DNA from: Desulfofustis sp964433645
Lineage (GTDB): Bacteria; Desulfobacterota; Desulfobulbia; Desulfobulbales; Desulfocapsaceae
Direction: 5' to 3'
NCBI GenBank assembly: GCA_964433645.1
Contig: CAYSSK010000002.1
Coordinates: 29,674 to 93,673, forward strand
Length of the DNA: 64,000 nt
Shown here piece by piece: positions 54,000 through 62,286 of this stretch. The position numbers were made by a program, and so were the translations under genes. The notes under the pieces were generated by a model. It worked only from the letters and a program-made list of their open reading frames with translations. It was not told the origin of the DNA and made no database searches. Each line of letters begins with the position of its first letter. Position 1 is the stretch's first letter.

Positions 54000-55826
54000 T
54001 CAGATCAGGTGCTCCATGATGTATTGTTTTCGTTCGGGGGTGTTTTTGCCCATATAGAACGACAAGACTTTGGCAACTTCGCTGACGCTGTCGATGGTGA
54101 CATTGCGCAGCCGGATGTCCTCGCCGATGAATTGTCCGAATTCCTTTGGGCTGATTTCTCCGAGCCCCTTGAATCGTGTCGTTTCCACGTTTTTTTTAAC
54201 TTTTCCCTTGCCCTGCAGTTTTTTGGTGGCAAGATCCTTTTCCTTTTCCGAGTAGCAATAGATCGTCTCTGCTTTCGTGCGGACCCGGTAGATCGGGGTT
54301 TCCAGGATATGGATATAGCCGAGTTTGACCAATGGCTCGAAATAATGAAGAAAAAATGTCAATAGCAGGTTTCGGATATGGAGTCCGTCGACATCCGCAT
54401 CGGTGGCGATGATGATTTTGTCGAACCGCAGGTCGGCGATGGATTCTTCGATGTTGAGGGCCTGCATCAACGAGTACATTTCCTCGTTCTTGTAGAGCAG
54501 GTTCAATCGTTGTCCGAGAACATTCATCGGTTTGCCCTTCAGCGAGAAGACTGCCTGGCGCATCGGGTCACGAGATGAGACAATCGAGCCGGCTGCCGAC
54601 TGACCCTCGGTGATGAAAATCATGTTCTCGTAGCCGGCCTTGGACGGTTTGTCCTTGGAGGGGTGATACTTGCAATCCTTGAGCTGCGGAATCTTGATCG
54701 CCACTTTTTTAGCCCTGGCGCGGGCTTCCGTACGAACAATCTGTAATTCTTTGCGAACTTTTTCGTTTCTGACAATCTTGTCGAGGAGCTGTTCGGCGGT
54801 CTCGCTGTTTTTGTAGAGTTCGCTGGATACCGCGTCTTTTACCCGATTGACGATCCATGAGCGGACTTCGGTGTTGCCGAGCTTGTTCTTTGTCTGCGAT
54901 TCGAAGATCGGTTCGCGGATTTTGATGGAGAGCGTGCCGACGATGCCGTCGCGAACGTCTTTGTTGATGAATTTTTTCCCGGAGAATTCGTTGATGCCTT
55001 TGAGTATCCCTTCGCGAAACGCGGAGAGATGAGTGCCGCCTTCACTGGTATAGGTGCCGTTGACGAAGGAATAATAAGAGTCGCCGTAGGAATCGGTGTG
55101 GGCGAAGGCAAACTCGAGCGTTTGATCCTTGTAATAGATAGGTTCATACAGACCTGCCCCGTTGAGCTCTTCGCCGAGCAGATCGAACAGGCCGTTGGCC
55201 GAATGGTAGACGGTTTTGTTGAAGTGGATTTTCAGTCCGGCATTGAGGTAGACATAGCGCCACAGTCGACGGTCGATGTAGGTTTCGTCAAAGAGATAGT
55301 CGGGAAAGATTTCCCGGTCCGGCAAAAATTCGACCTCGGTACCGTTTTTCTCGCTGCTCTCCCCCTGGTCTCGGTCAACGAGGATACCGCGGCGAAAGGT
55401 TGCCGTGGCGAACCGGCCGTCGCGAAAGGCGTTTACCCGAAAATGCTCGGACAACGCGTTGACCGCTTTGGTGCCGACCCCATTGAGTCCGACGGAAAAC
55501 TGGAAAACGTCGGTATTGTATTTCGCTCCGGTGTTGATGACCGAGACGCATTCGACGATCTTACCAAGGGGGATTCCCCTGCCGAAATCCCGAACCCTGG
55601 TCAGGCCGTTGTCGTCAATCTGGACATTGACCCGTTTACCGGCCCCCATGATGAATTCATCGACGGCGTTATCGATGACTTCCTTGAGCAGGATATAGAT
55701 GCCGTCATCGGGATGCGAACCGTCGCCGAGTCTGCCGATATACATGCCCGGGCGACGCCTGATATGTTCCAGGGAACTCAGGGTTTTGATTTTGCTTTCG
55801 TCGTACTCTTGGGGGGACAATGTCAT
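54000..55826 (-). CDS. parE: DNA topoisomerase IV subunit B (ParE-like)
   Basis: 608-aa ATPase subunit. The GHKL ATP-binding residues are EVIDNAVDE, DFGRGIPLG and VGLNGVGTKAVNALS. The Toprim domain has the acidic motifs ITEGQSAAGS and DADVDGLHIRNLLL. The start is set at ATG 55826, just before TLSPQEYDESKIKTLSSLEHIRRRPGMYIG (core EHIRRRPGMYIG). The open frame continues upstream and there is no good ribosome-binding site, so a start 26 residues earlier is possible. It pairs with the downstream parC. Confidence 0.9.
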   Translation of the reverse strand: MTLSPQEYDESKIKTLSSLEHIRRRPGMYIGRLGDGSHPDDGIYILLKEVIDNAVDEFIMGAGKRVNVQIDDNGLTRVRDFGRGIPLGKIVECVSVINTGAKYNTDVFQFSVGLNGVGTKAVNALSEHFRVNAFRDGRFATATFRRGILVDRDQGESSEKNGTEVEFLPDREIFPDYLFDETYIDRRLWRYVYLNAGLKIHFNKTVYHSANGLFDLLGEELNGAGLYEPIYYKDQTLEFAFAHTDSYGDSYYSFVNGTYTSEGGTHLSAFREGILKGINEFSGKKFINKDVRDGIVGTLSIKIREPIFESQTKNKLGNTEVRSWIVNRVKDAVSSELYKNSETAEQLLDKIVRNEKVRKELQIVRTEARARAKKVAIKIPQLKDCKYHPSKDKPSKAGYENMIFITEGQSAAGSIVSSRDPMRQAVFSLKGKPMNVLGQRLNLLYKNEEMYSLMQALNIEESIADLRFDKIIIATDADVDGLHIRNLLLTFFLHYFEPLVKLGYIHILETPIYRVRTKAETIYCYSEKEKDLATKKLQGKGKVKKNVETTRFKGLGEISPKEFGQFIGEDIRLRNVTIDSVSEVAKVLSFYMGKNTPERKQYIMEHLI

Positions 55827-56015
55827 TTTATAATCTGGGCCGTAGAATTTTGGCGATGGTAAACCAGTGGGAGAGGCAGCACTGATTATCGCAGGCGCAA
55901 TCATATTGTATTTACCGTCAATGCGCAAGAGCGCCGGTGCGTTGTTCCCGTCGCCGTTTTCTCCGGCTCGCCCGAGATGGTATTCGATAAAGGAAATAAC
56001 AGTAATCTGAATGAT

Positions 56016-56216
56016 TTACATCCTCATGACCCGTTCACAGTCGGGACAAATCCAGGTGGGACCGTTGCTGATCCCCCATTTGTTTTCTTCGAAGCACTCG
56101 GGGCAGATCTGAAAACCGCAGGGGCAGCTCCAACAAAAAGGTTTGGCTTGTCGGCAGCAGCTGCAGCGGAAGTCGCCGAGACGTCGCCGGCGATACCCTC
56201 TTGGCGACTGTTCCAT
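56016..56216 (-). CDS. Cysteine-rich mini-protein downstream of cutA
   Basis: 66-aa protein with ten cysteines. Four CxxC pairs are visible (C18/C21, C28/C31, C38/C41, C57/C60), as expected for one or two zinc-ribbon-like sites. Two tryptophans and a basic N-terminus (GYRRRRLG) are present. ATG 56216 lies 2 bases after the cutA stop, so it is almost certainly on the cutA transcript. I do not recognise the family. Possible roles are metal storage or buffering or nucleic-acid binding; neither is shown. Confidence 0.65.
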   Translation of the reverse strand: MEQSPRGYRRRRLGDFRCSCCRQAKPFCWSCPCGFQICPECFEENKWGISNGPTWICPDCERVMRM

Positions 56217-56218
56217 GT

Positions 56219-56539
56219 TTACTCCCGATGCAACTCGGCAAGCAGCCAGTCGCGATAGCCATCGTTGATTCGGACAATATCGGTGGCCACGATTTCCGGT
56301 ACTTCGTAAGGGTGAACAACACTCAGCTGATCGGTGATGTGGGCAAAGAGCGAGCGCACACTCTTCATAACCAGCAGATACTCAGGTTCACTGGTGATGG
56401 ATCCTTGCCACCAATAAGAGCTGGTAACCGGTCCACTTACCTGGGCACAGGCAACCAGGCGTTGGTTGAGGAGGTGGGCGGCGATTTTCTGGGCCTCTTC
56501 CTGACTGGCGCAGCTTGTTGTTACCAAGATCGGTTGCAT
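56219..56539 (-). CDS. cutA: Divalent cation tolerance protein CutA
   Basis: 106-aa trimeric protein with a ferredoxin-like fold related to PII. Family features are VTTSCASQEEAQKIA, LVACAQVSGPVTSSYWW and the C-terminal VHPYEVPEIVATDI motif. It is linked to copper tolerance, though the mechanism is debated. AGGAGAG lies six bases before ATG 56539. The downstream Cys-rich mini-protein fits a metal-related theme. Confidence 0.94.
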   Translation of the reverse strand: MQPILVTTSCASQEEAQKIAAHLLNQRLVACAQVSGPVTSSYWWQGSITSEPEYLLVMKSVRSLFAHITDQLSVVHPYEVPEIVATDIVRINDGYRDWLLAELHRE

Positions 56540-56591
56540 AACGGCTCTCCTTTTTTCACAGGTAGTGGCAGCGGGGACGACAATCGATCTC

Positions 56592-56659
56592 CCTCCCGGC
56601 GGAGACCCACCCGGGAGGTGGCGACTGATCCCTTGTTTCTTCCGTCAACCGCACTATAA
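56592..56659 (+). promoter_or_regulatory. Inverted repeat and candidate promoter between cutA and coaX
   Basis: A perfect inverted repeat, CCTCCCGG (56592-56599) and CCGGGAGG (56611-56618) with 11 bases between, lies in the divergent cutA/coaX region. Downstream, TTGTTT (56633-56638) and a perfect TATAAT (56654-56659), 15 bases apart, form a candidate promoter for coaX starting near 56666. The repeat just upstream of the -35 box could be an operator or a hairpin. Confidence 0.4.
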
Positions 56660-56759
56660 TGCAGATCGGTCGTATCGTCGAAGTGTTTACCTGGCCCCGC
56701 GCCTCGCACCTGGTTGATGGTGACGTTTGCTCCGGCACCATTTAATTGACAGGGGGAAT

Positions 56760-57563
56760 ATGTTTTTCGTTATCGATATCGGCAACACCCACACCGTCGC
56801 CGGACTCTTCGATCAGCAGATGCTGCTGCACCAGTGGCGGATCACAACGGATTCGGCCATGACGTCGGATGAAATTGCCATTACCTACCATAACCTCTTT
56901 ACGATGGCCGGTATTGACAGCTCGAGGATCGACGGGGTGATCATGTCCAGTGTCGTACCTCAACTCGACGGCGCCTATGTTTCGTGCTGCCATGCGATGT
57001 TTGGCGATGAAACCCGCCCGTTGCTGTTCAATATCGATAACCGGGTCGTGGCCGACTTGATTACGATCAGACTCGACAACCCCGCGGAAGTCGGCGCCGA
57101 TCGACTGGTCAACAGCATCGCGGCGCACCATCTTTGCCGCAGTGCCGTTATCGTCATTGATTTTGGAACGGCAATCACCTTTGACTGTGTCTCCACGCAA
57201 TGCGATTATCTCGGCGGCCTCATCCTGCCGGGCATGGGTCTCTCCATCAATGCTTTGGCCCAAAAAACGGCAAAATTACCGCAGATTGACCTGGTGTCGC
57301 CCATTTCCCAGGTCATCGGCACGTCTACCGTCACTGCGATGAAAAGTGGAATGGTTCATGGCTACGGGGCGATGATCGAAGGATTGATCGTCAAAGTGCG
57401 CCACGAGATGAACCAGCAGGGTCATACCGATATAGAAATCATGGCCACCGGTGGCATGTCACGTGTCATCCGGCCGTATACTCCGTCGATTCGCCGTTAT
57501 GAACCCAATCTCACCCTGGATGGGCTGGCTTTGATCTATCGACGACTGATCGCCGTTTCATGA
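56760..57563 (+). CDS. coaX: Type III pantothenate kinase CoaX
   Basis: 267-aa kinase that starts coenzyme A synthesis by phosphorylating pantothenate; the type III form is not inhibited by CoA. The ASKHA-fold phosphate loop is DIGNTHT (6-12). The pantothenate-binding segment is EVGADRLVNSIAA (about 115-127), followed by VIDFGTAITFD (about 136-146) and GGLILPGMGLS. AGGGGGAA precedes ATG 56760. It overlaps the LD-carboxypeptidase gene by ATGA. Confidence 0.95.
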   Translation: MFFVIDIGNTHTVAGLFDQQMLLHQWRITTDSAMTSDEIAITYHNLFTMAGIDSSRIDGVIMSSVVPQLDGAYVSCCHAMFGDETRPLLFNIDNRVVADLITIRLDNPAEVGADRLVNSIAAHHLCRSAVIVIDFGTAITFDCVSTQCDYLGGLILPGMGLSINALAQKTAKLPQIDLVSPISQVIGTSTVTAMKSGMVHGYGAMIEGLIVKVRHEMNQQGHTDIEIMATGGMSRVIRPYTPSIRRYEPNLTLDGLALIYRRLIAVS

Positions 57564-58489
57564 CCATGACCGCGCTGAAGATCCCTGTCCCGCTGCAGAC
57601 CGGCGATACGGTGGCGATTATCGCTCCGGCCGGCGGTCTGGTCGATAGCGACCGGTTTCGACATGGCTGTTCGGTCCTTTCCGAGATGGGTTTTGAACTC
57701 GCCGTGCCCGATCGGCTCTGGCCCGGTTCCGGGTATCTCGCCGATACCGATGAGGCTCGCGCCCATGAAATGATCCGCGCCTGGCGTGATCCAAAGGTTA
57801 AGGCACTGATCGCCCTGCGCGGCGGTTTCGGAGTTTTGCGGCTGCTTGATCGGCTGGATTTCGAGTTGTTTGCCCGTCAACCGAAAATGCTGCTCGGCTT
57901 TTCCGATATCTCAATTTTGCTCAATCTTGTTTTTCAGCGCTCCGGCCTGCTCTGCCTTCATGGTCCGGTTGTCACCACGCTGGCCGCAAGCGACCCTGAT
58001 TCAAAGGAACGTCTCTATCAGTGCTTGCTCGGCAATTGGCGCCGGGGCCTGCATGAACGAGTGGCAATCGTACGCCCCGGCGCGCCGGTAACCGGCCCGT
58101 TGCAGGGCGGTAATCTCAGCAGTTTGGTCAGTCTGCTCGGAACTCCCTGGTGCCCTGATTTCTCCGGGGCGGTTCTCTTTCTCGAGGACGTCAATGAACC
58201 GGCCTATCGCCTCGATCGCGCCCTTACCCAGTTGGCCCGGAGCGGGCAATTGCAGCGGGCGGCCGGAATTATCCTCGGAGAGTTCTCCAGTGACCACGAT
58301 GATAACCCCGACAGGCAGCGTGGTCGTCACGAATGTGTCTGGTCCCGGGTCTGTGAGCTGACGGCGGGGTCGGCAATGCCGATCTGGGGAAATTTTCCGG
58401 TCGGACACGGAGCGAAAAATCTGACCCTGCCCATCGGGGCACCGGTGACCATGGACAGCAGGCGGTGCGTGCTGCAACCGCTTGATTGA
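57560..58489 (+). CDS. LD-carboxypeptidase (peptidase family S66)
   Basis: 309-aa cytoplasmic serine peptidase of the LdcA/MccF family; LdcA removes the terminal D-alanine from murein tetrapeptides during wall recycling. The nucleophile serine is in LLGFSDISILL (about residue 114). The triad is completed by E in FLEDVNEPAYRLDR (about 215) and H in FPVGHGAKN (about 283). LRGGFGVLRLLD near 94 is the usual preceding motif. Start overlaps the coaX stop. An immunity-type (MccF) substrate cannot be excluded. Confidence 0.88.
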   Translation: MTMTALKIPVPLQTGDTVAIIAPAGGLVDSDRFRHGCSVLSEMGFELAVPDRLWPGSGYLADTDEARAHEMIRAWRDPKVKALIALRGGFGVLRLLDRLDFELFARQPKMLLGFSDISILLNLVFQRSGLLCLHGPVVTTLAASDPDSKERLYQCLLGNWRRGLHERVAIVRPGAPVTGPLQGGNLSSLVSLLGTPWCPDFSGAVLFLEDVNEPAYRLDRALTQLARSGQLQRAAGIILGEFSSDHDDNPDRQRGRHECVWSRVCELTAGSAMPIWGNFPVGHGAKNLTLPIGAPVTMDSRRCVLQPLD

Positions 58490-58589
58490 ACGGTTTTCGG
58501 GACATATCGTGATTGACGCAGCGGGTCGATGATGGTATCTGTATTGCCGGTAAGTCCCTTTTTACAATCATTTTCCCGGGTAGACAGCT

Positions 58590-59063
58590 ATGCGTTCTTT
58601 TCGACTTTTTCCCGTTTTTACCAGCGTTTTCAGTGCCGTTTTCTGTGCCGCCATGCTGACCCTGACGGCAACGCCGCTGCTCGCCGCCGAGTACGTCAGT
58701 GTAACAGCCGATAATGTCAATGTCAGAACCGGTCCGGGCACCGACCACCAGGTCGCGATGGAACTCTTTGCCGGTTACCCCCTCCAGGTTACCGGAAAAC
58801 AGGGGGACTGGCTGAAAATCGTTGATTTTGAAAAAGATGCCGGTTGGATTCACGGCTCGCTCGTGGAACCGGTGGCCACCGTCATCATCGATGCCACGAC
58901 CACCGTCAATATGCGTGCCGAACCGACCACGTCAAGTCCGGTCATGGCGACGGTCGAGCGGGGCGTGGTGATGAACAGGCTGGAAAGCCAGGGCGACTGG
59001 ATGAAACTGCGTCACGCCAGCGGGTTGGTCGGCTGGATCCACAAATCGCTGCTCTGGCCGTAG
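58590..59063 (+). CDS. Exported protein with two SH3-like domains
   Basis: 157-aa secreted or periplasmic protein. It has a signal peptide (about 1-33, cleavage after LLAA) followed by two bacterial SH3-type repeats: VTADNVNVRTGPGTDHQVAMEL...GDWLKI...GWIHGSLV (about 38-92) and TTTVNMRAEPTTSSPVMATV...GDWMKL...GWIHKSLL (about 101-156). Such modules often bind cell-wall peptides. It follows the LD-carboxypeptidase gene by 100 bases, which fits an envelope role, and converges with the helicase gene 11 bases away. Confidence 0.85.
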   Translation: MRSFRLFPVFTSVFSAVFCAAMLTLTATPLLAAEYVSVTADNVNVRTGPGTDHQVAMELFAGYPLQVTGKQGDWLKIVDFEKDAGWIHGSLVEPVATVIIDATTTVNMRAEPTTSSPVMATVERGVVMNRLESQGDWMKLRHASGLVGWIHKSLLWP

Positions 59064-59074
59064 GCCTCACGATT

Positions 59075-62050
59075 TCACGTCTGCGACAACAATGCGGCCA
59101 GCGCCGCGTCACAGGCCAGCGGCAGACGCACTGTTGAGCCGGCCTTGTTGGTGAACAGCAGGTAGCCGTTGTCCAGCGCGAAGAGCAGCAGGTCTCTGGT
59201 CAACGCCACATCTTCCCGGCAATACGTGACAAGCTCGCTGATTTTCCCCTCTCTGTACCAGCGCAGGGCCTGCAGACCGTCGGCCGACTTGGGACGCCCG
59301 AGGGTCTGCTCGGTGAGACGATTGAGACTGAGTCGGTACCCGAGTCGATCCTGAGTCAGTTTGAGCAGATCCAGGGACGGGTGATCATAAAGCTGCCTGC
59401 CGGAGATGCCGGCCAGCACCCGATAGTCGAAAGCGAGGATGTTAAAACCGATAATTACCGAAGCGCCCGCCAGGTGGTCGATCAATCCGTCGACCTCGTC
59501 TTCCAGGTAGGTGGCAAATCCGTCGAGTTTCGAGTCGTAAACCACGCCGACCGACATTCCCATCCTGTCGGCGTTACCCCAGCCCCCCACTTCAGCCGCC
59601 GAACGTTTTGTTTCCAGATCGAAAACGCAAAAATGGTTGGGCAGCGCATCGCGGCCTCGGGCGGTCGCACCGTCGGTGGTGCACGCACGCGGCTCCGGCC
59701 ACGGTCGAACAACGTCCGGGCCCTGAACACCATCACGTTCCTGCTGAAAACGTCCCTGGCTGATGGCCTGCAGCAGAAAGCGGGCCGCCTCTTTGTCGAT
59801 CGGGCGGTTTCCCGAACCGCACCGGGGGGAATGGACACAACTGGGGCAGCCGGTTTCACAGGGACAGTCGACCACACAGCGCTCGGTCTGTTCGAGCAAT
59901 GGTTCGATGAGTTCGTAGGCCTGGGCGGCAAGGCCGGCACCACCGGCGTAGCCGTCATAAATAAAAATAGACGATGATCCGGTCTGTTCATGAAAGGGGC
60001 AGGAAATGCCGCCGATATCGTTTCTGTCGCACAGGATCAGCAGCGGGAACAAGGCGATCAGGGCGTGTTCGATGGCGTGGATGGCGCCCATGAAATGCAG
60101 CTGCCTCTCTTCCAGCAGCTGCTTGCAGGCAGGCGGTAGATCGAGCCACAGCCCTTCCGTCTCGATGATCTGCGGTGGCAGGTCGAGCGGCACGGTAGAG
60201 ATCGTCTTGCCGGAGAATTGCTGGATTTTCCGGAACCCGCTGACCTGCTCCGTCACTTTCAACGAGCCCCAATTGATTCGCACACCGTGCGTCGATTTAC
60301 TGGCGAGGCGGGAGATGATCTCCGTTTCTTTCGTTACCGTCGGCCTGGTATAATAGGTCGGCTTGCTCTCCTCGACGAGCACCTCCTGTCCGCTCAGGTT
60401 GAGATCGACGACCAGCAGCGTCTTGGTCTGATGCAGATAGATGGCGCCGGTATGTGCATCATGCAGGGCTCGGCCGGCGTCGATCTCGCCGATTATCTCA
60501 CCGGTATGTCGATCAATGATCGACAGCGTAAGACCGCCGCCGCGCAGGTCGAATTGGCGTTGCGGCCGCTTCCTGCTGGCGTGCCAGCGGAGACCGGCGG
60601 CGTCGCGAAGCAGCGTGCCACCGGCGGTCAGCTCGTCGACTGCCCGGCGGATCTGCCCGCGGGTGCGCACTAACGGTTCTTCCTGCTCAAGCGGAATCTC
60701 GGCGGCAGCGCAGTGCAGGTGTTGCCGGGTGATCCGGGGATTGAGAGGGTCGAGGGCGGCGTGTTCCGGCGGCCGATTGAAGAAGTCGTCGGGATGGCGC
60801 ATGAAATAGTGGTCCAGCGCATCTTCTCCGCCGATCATGATAACGGCGGAGGGGCGCCCTCCCCTGCCGACCCGGCCACTGCGCTGCCAGGTGGCCATCA
60901 CCGAACCGGGATAGCCGACCAGGATACAGAGATCGAGATCGCCGATATCGATGCCCAGTTCCAGAGCCGAGGTGGAAATGACGCCGAGCAGGGTGCCGTT
61001 CGCCAGTTGAGCTTCGATTTGCCGCCGCTCTTCGGGCAGAAAGCCGGCTCGATAGGAGGTGAGTCTGGCTGCCAGCTTGCCGAGTCGAGGTTTGGTCCAG
61101 ACGGTGATCAGCTCGGTCATTTTCCGCGATTTCGTGTAGACGATGGTGCGCAGCCCGCGTTTCAGTGCGGCTTCGAGCAATTGGGTGGCGGTGTGTGCGG
61201 CGCTGTCCCAGGGATTGATAAAAAGCATCTGTTTTTCAGCCGCCGGAGCACCGCATCGATCGATCACCGCAGGTTTTCGACCGATCAGTTTTTCAGCGAG
61301 CTGCCCGGGGTTGCCGATCGTTGCCGAGAGCATGATAAAGCGCGGCGAGGATCCGTAATAGGCAGCGATACGTTGCAGGCGACGCAGCACCCAGGCCAGG
61401 TGTGCGCCGAACAGACCGCGGTAGACATGGACCTCGTCGATGACGATGACGCGCAGCCCCTTGAAAAATGAACTCCAGCTGTCGTGGTATGGCAACAGGG
61501 AAAGATGGAGCATATCCGGATTGGTAATCAGCACCGGCGGCGGCTGTTTTCTCAGCCGCGCCCGCTCGGCGGTCGTCGTATCTCCGTCATAGATCGCTGC
61601 AAAAAGGCGGTTTTCCTGGGGCGGCGGGTCGCCGGATACCGCGGCGGCGAGCGTTGCCAGGGTCCGGGCCTGATCCTGGGCCAATGCTTTGAGCGGAAAG
61701 AGATACAGCGCGTGGGCCGATTGTTCGGGGAGGCAGGTGTGCAATACCGGCAGATTGTAGACCAGGCTTTTCCCCGAGGCTGTCGGTGTGGCCACGATCA
61801 GGTCGTGGCCGGCCCGAAACGCGTCGATGGCCTCGGCTTGATGGCAATAGAGCCGCTCGATGCCCAGTCGCTGCAAGCCGCTGACAATTGTTTCGGACAG
61901 TGGTTGCCGGGTGTCGGCAGGGTGCGTGTCGATTGCCGGGATTCGCCGGTGACAGACGATCTGCGGAGAAAATTTCGGCGAGGCGAGCAATTGCTCCACA
62001 TACGTGGTCAACGGCGATTTTTCGATCATGGGCTGATGACGCGAGGACAT
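59075..62050 (-). CDS. MrfA-like DEAD/DEAH helicase fused to a DEDD-type exonuclease domain
   Basis: 991 aa from ATG 62050 (GTG 62074 adds 8). The helicase part has Walker A ATPTASGKS (about 87-95), DEVH (205-208), SAT (242-244), ISTSALELGIDIG and QRSGRVGRGG. A DUF1998-type zinc site follows with CPCETGCPSC and SPRC (about 725-748). This order matches Bacillus MrfA/YprA and Hrq1. From about residue 805 there is an extra RNase-H-fold exonuclease domain: D811 and E813 in FDLETK, D875 in FNILAFDYRVL, and D947 in YCREDVALT. In Bacillus, helicase MrfA and exonuclease MrfB are separate proteins repairing mitomycin-type damage; here both activities appear in one chain. Confidence 0.9.
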   Translation of the reverse strand: MSSRHQPMIEKSPLTTYVEQLLASPKFSPQIVCHRRIPAIDTHPADTRQPLSETIVSGLQRLGIERLYCHQAEAIDAFRAGHDLIVATPTASGKSLVYNLPVLHTCLPEQSAHALYLFPLKALAQDQARTLATLAAAVSGDPPPQENRLFAAIYDGDTTTAERARLRKQPPPVLITNPDMLHLSLLPYHDSWSSFFKGLRVIVIDEVHVYRGLFGAHLAWVLRRLQRIAAYYGSSPRFIMLSATIGNPGQLAEKLIGRKPAVIDRCGAPAAEKQMLFINPWDSAAHTATQLLEAALKRGLRTIVYTKSRKMTELITVWTKPRLGKLAARLTSYRAGFLPEERRQIEAQLANGTLLGVISTSALELGIDIGDLDLCILVGYPGSVMATWQRSGRVGRGGRPSAVIMIGGEDALDHYFMRHPDDFFNRPPEHAALDPLNPRITRQHLHCAAAEIPLEQEEPLVRTRGQIRRAVDELTAGGTLLRDAAGLRWHASRKRPQRQFDLRGGGLTLSIIDRHTGEIIGEIDAGRALHDAHTGAIYLHQTKTLLVVDLNLSGQEVLVEESKPTYYTRPTVTKETEIISRLASKSTHGVRINWGSLKVTEQVSGFRKIQQFSGKTISTVPLDLPPQIIETEGLWLDLPPACKQLLEERQLHFMGAIHAIEHALIALFPLLILCDRNDIGGISCPFHEQTGSSSIFIYDGYAGGAGLAAQAYELIEPLLEQTERCVVDCPCETGCPSCVHSPRCGSGNRPIDKEAARFLLQAISQGRFQQERDGVQGPDVVRPWPEPRACTTDGATARGRDALPNHFCVFDLETKRSAAEVGGWGNADRMGMSVGVVYDSKLDGFATYLEDEVDGLIDHLAGASVIIGFNILAFDYRVLAGISGRQLYDHPSLDLLKLTQDRLGYRLSLNRLTEQTLGRPKSADGLQALRWYREGKISELVTYCREDVALTRDLLLFALDNGYLLFTNKAGSTVRLPLACDAALAALLSQT

Positions 62051-62286
62051 AGTCGGTAAAACGTATAGTGCCACTGAGTGCGGGGCACAACCGTTGCCAG
62101 AGGGGGAGCGGTTCGCTGGTGCCGAGTGTTGATTTTAATAGCTATTGCCTAAATGGGAGCGAAAAGATATTTTTGACTCTTTACACCAACCGTTGACACC
62201 CGGGTATTGGCCAGGCGCCAGACCATTATACCATACATCGCCGGGCAGGATTGCACCAGCCCGGGAAACGACAGGAAACAGGAACC

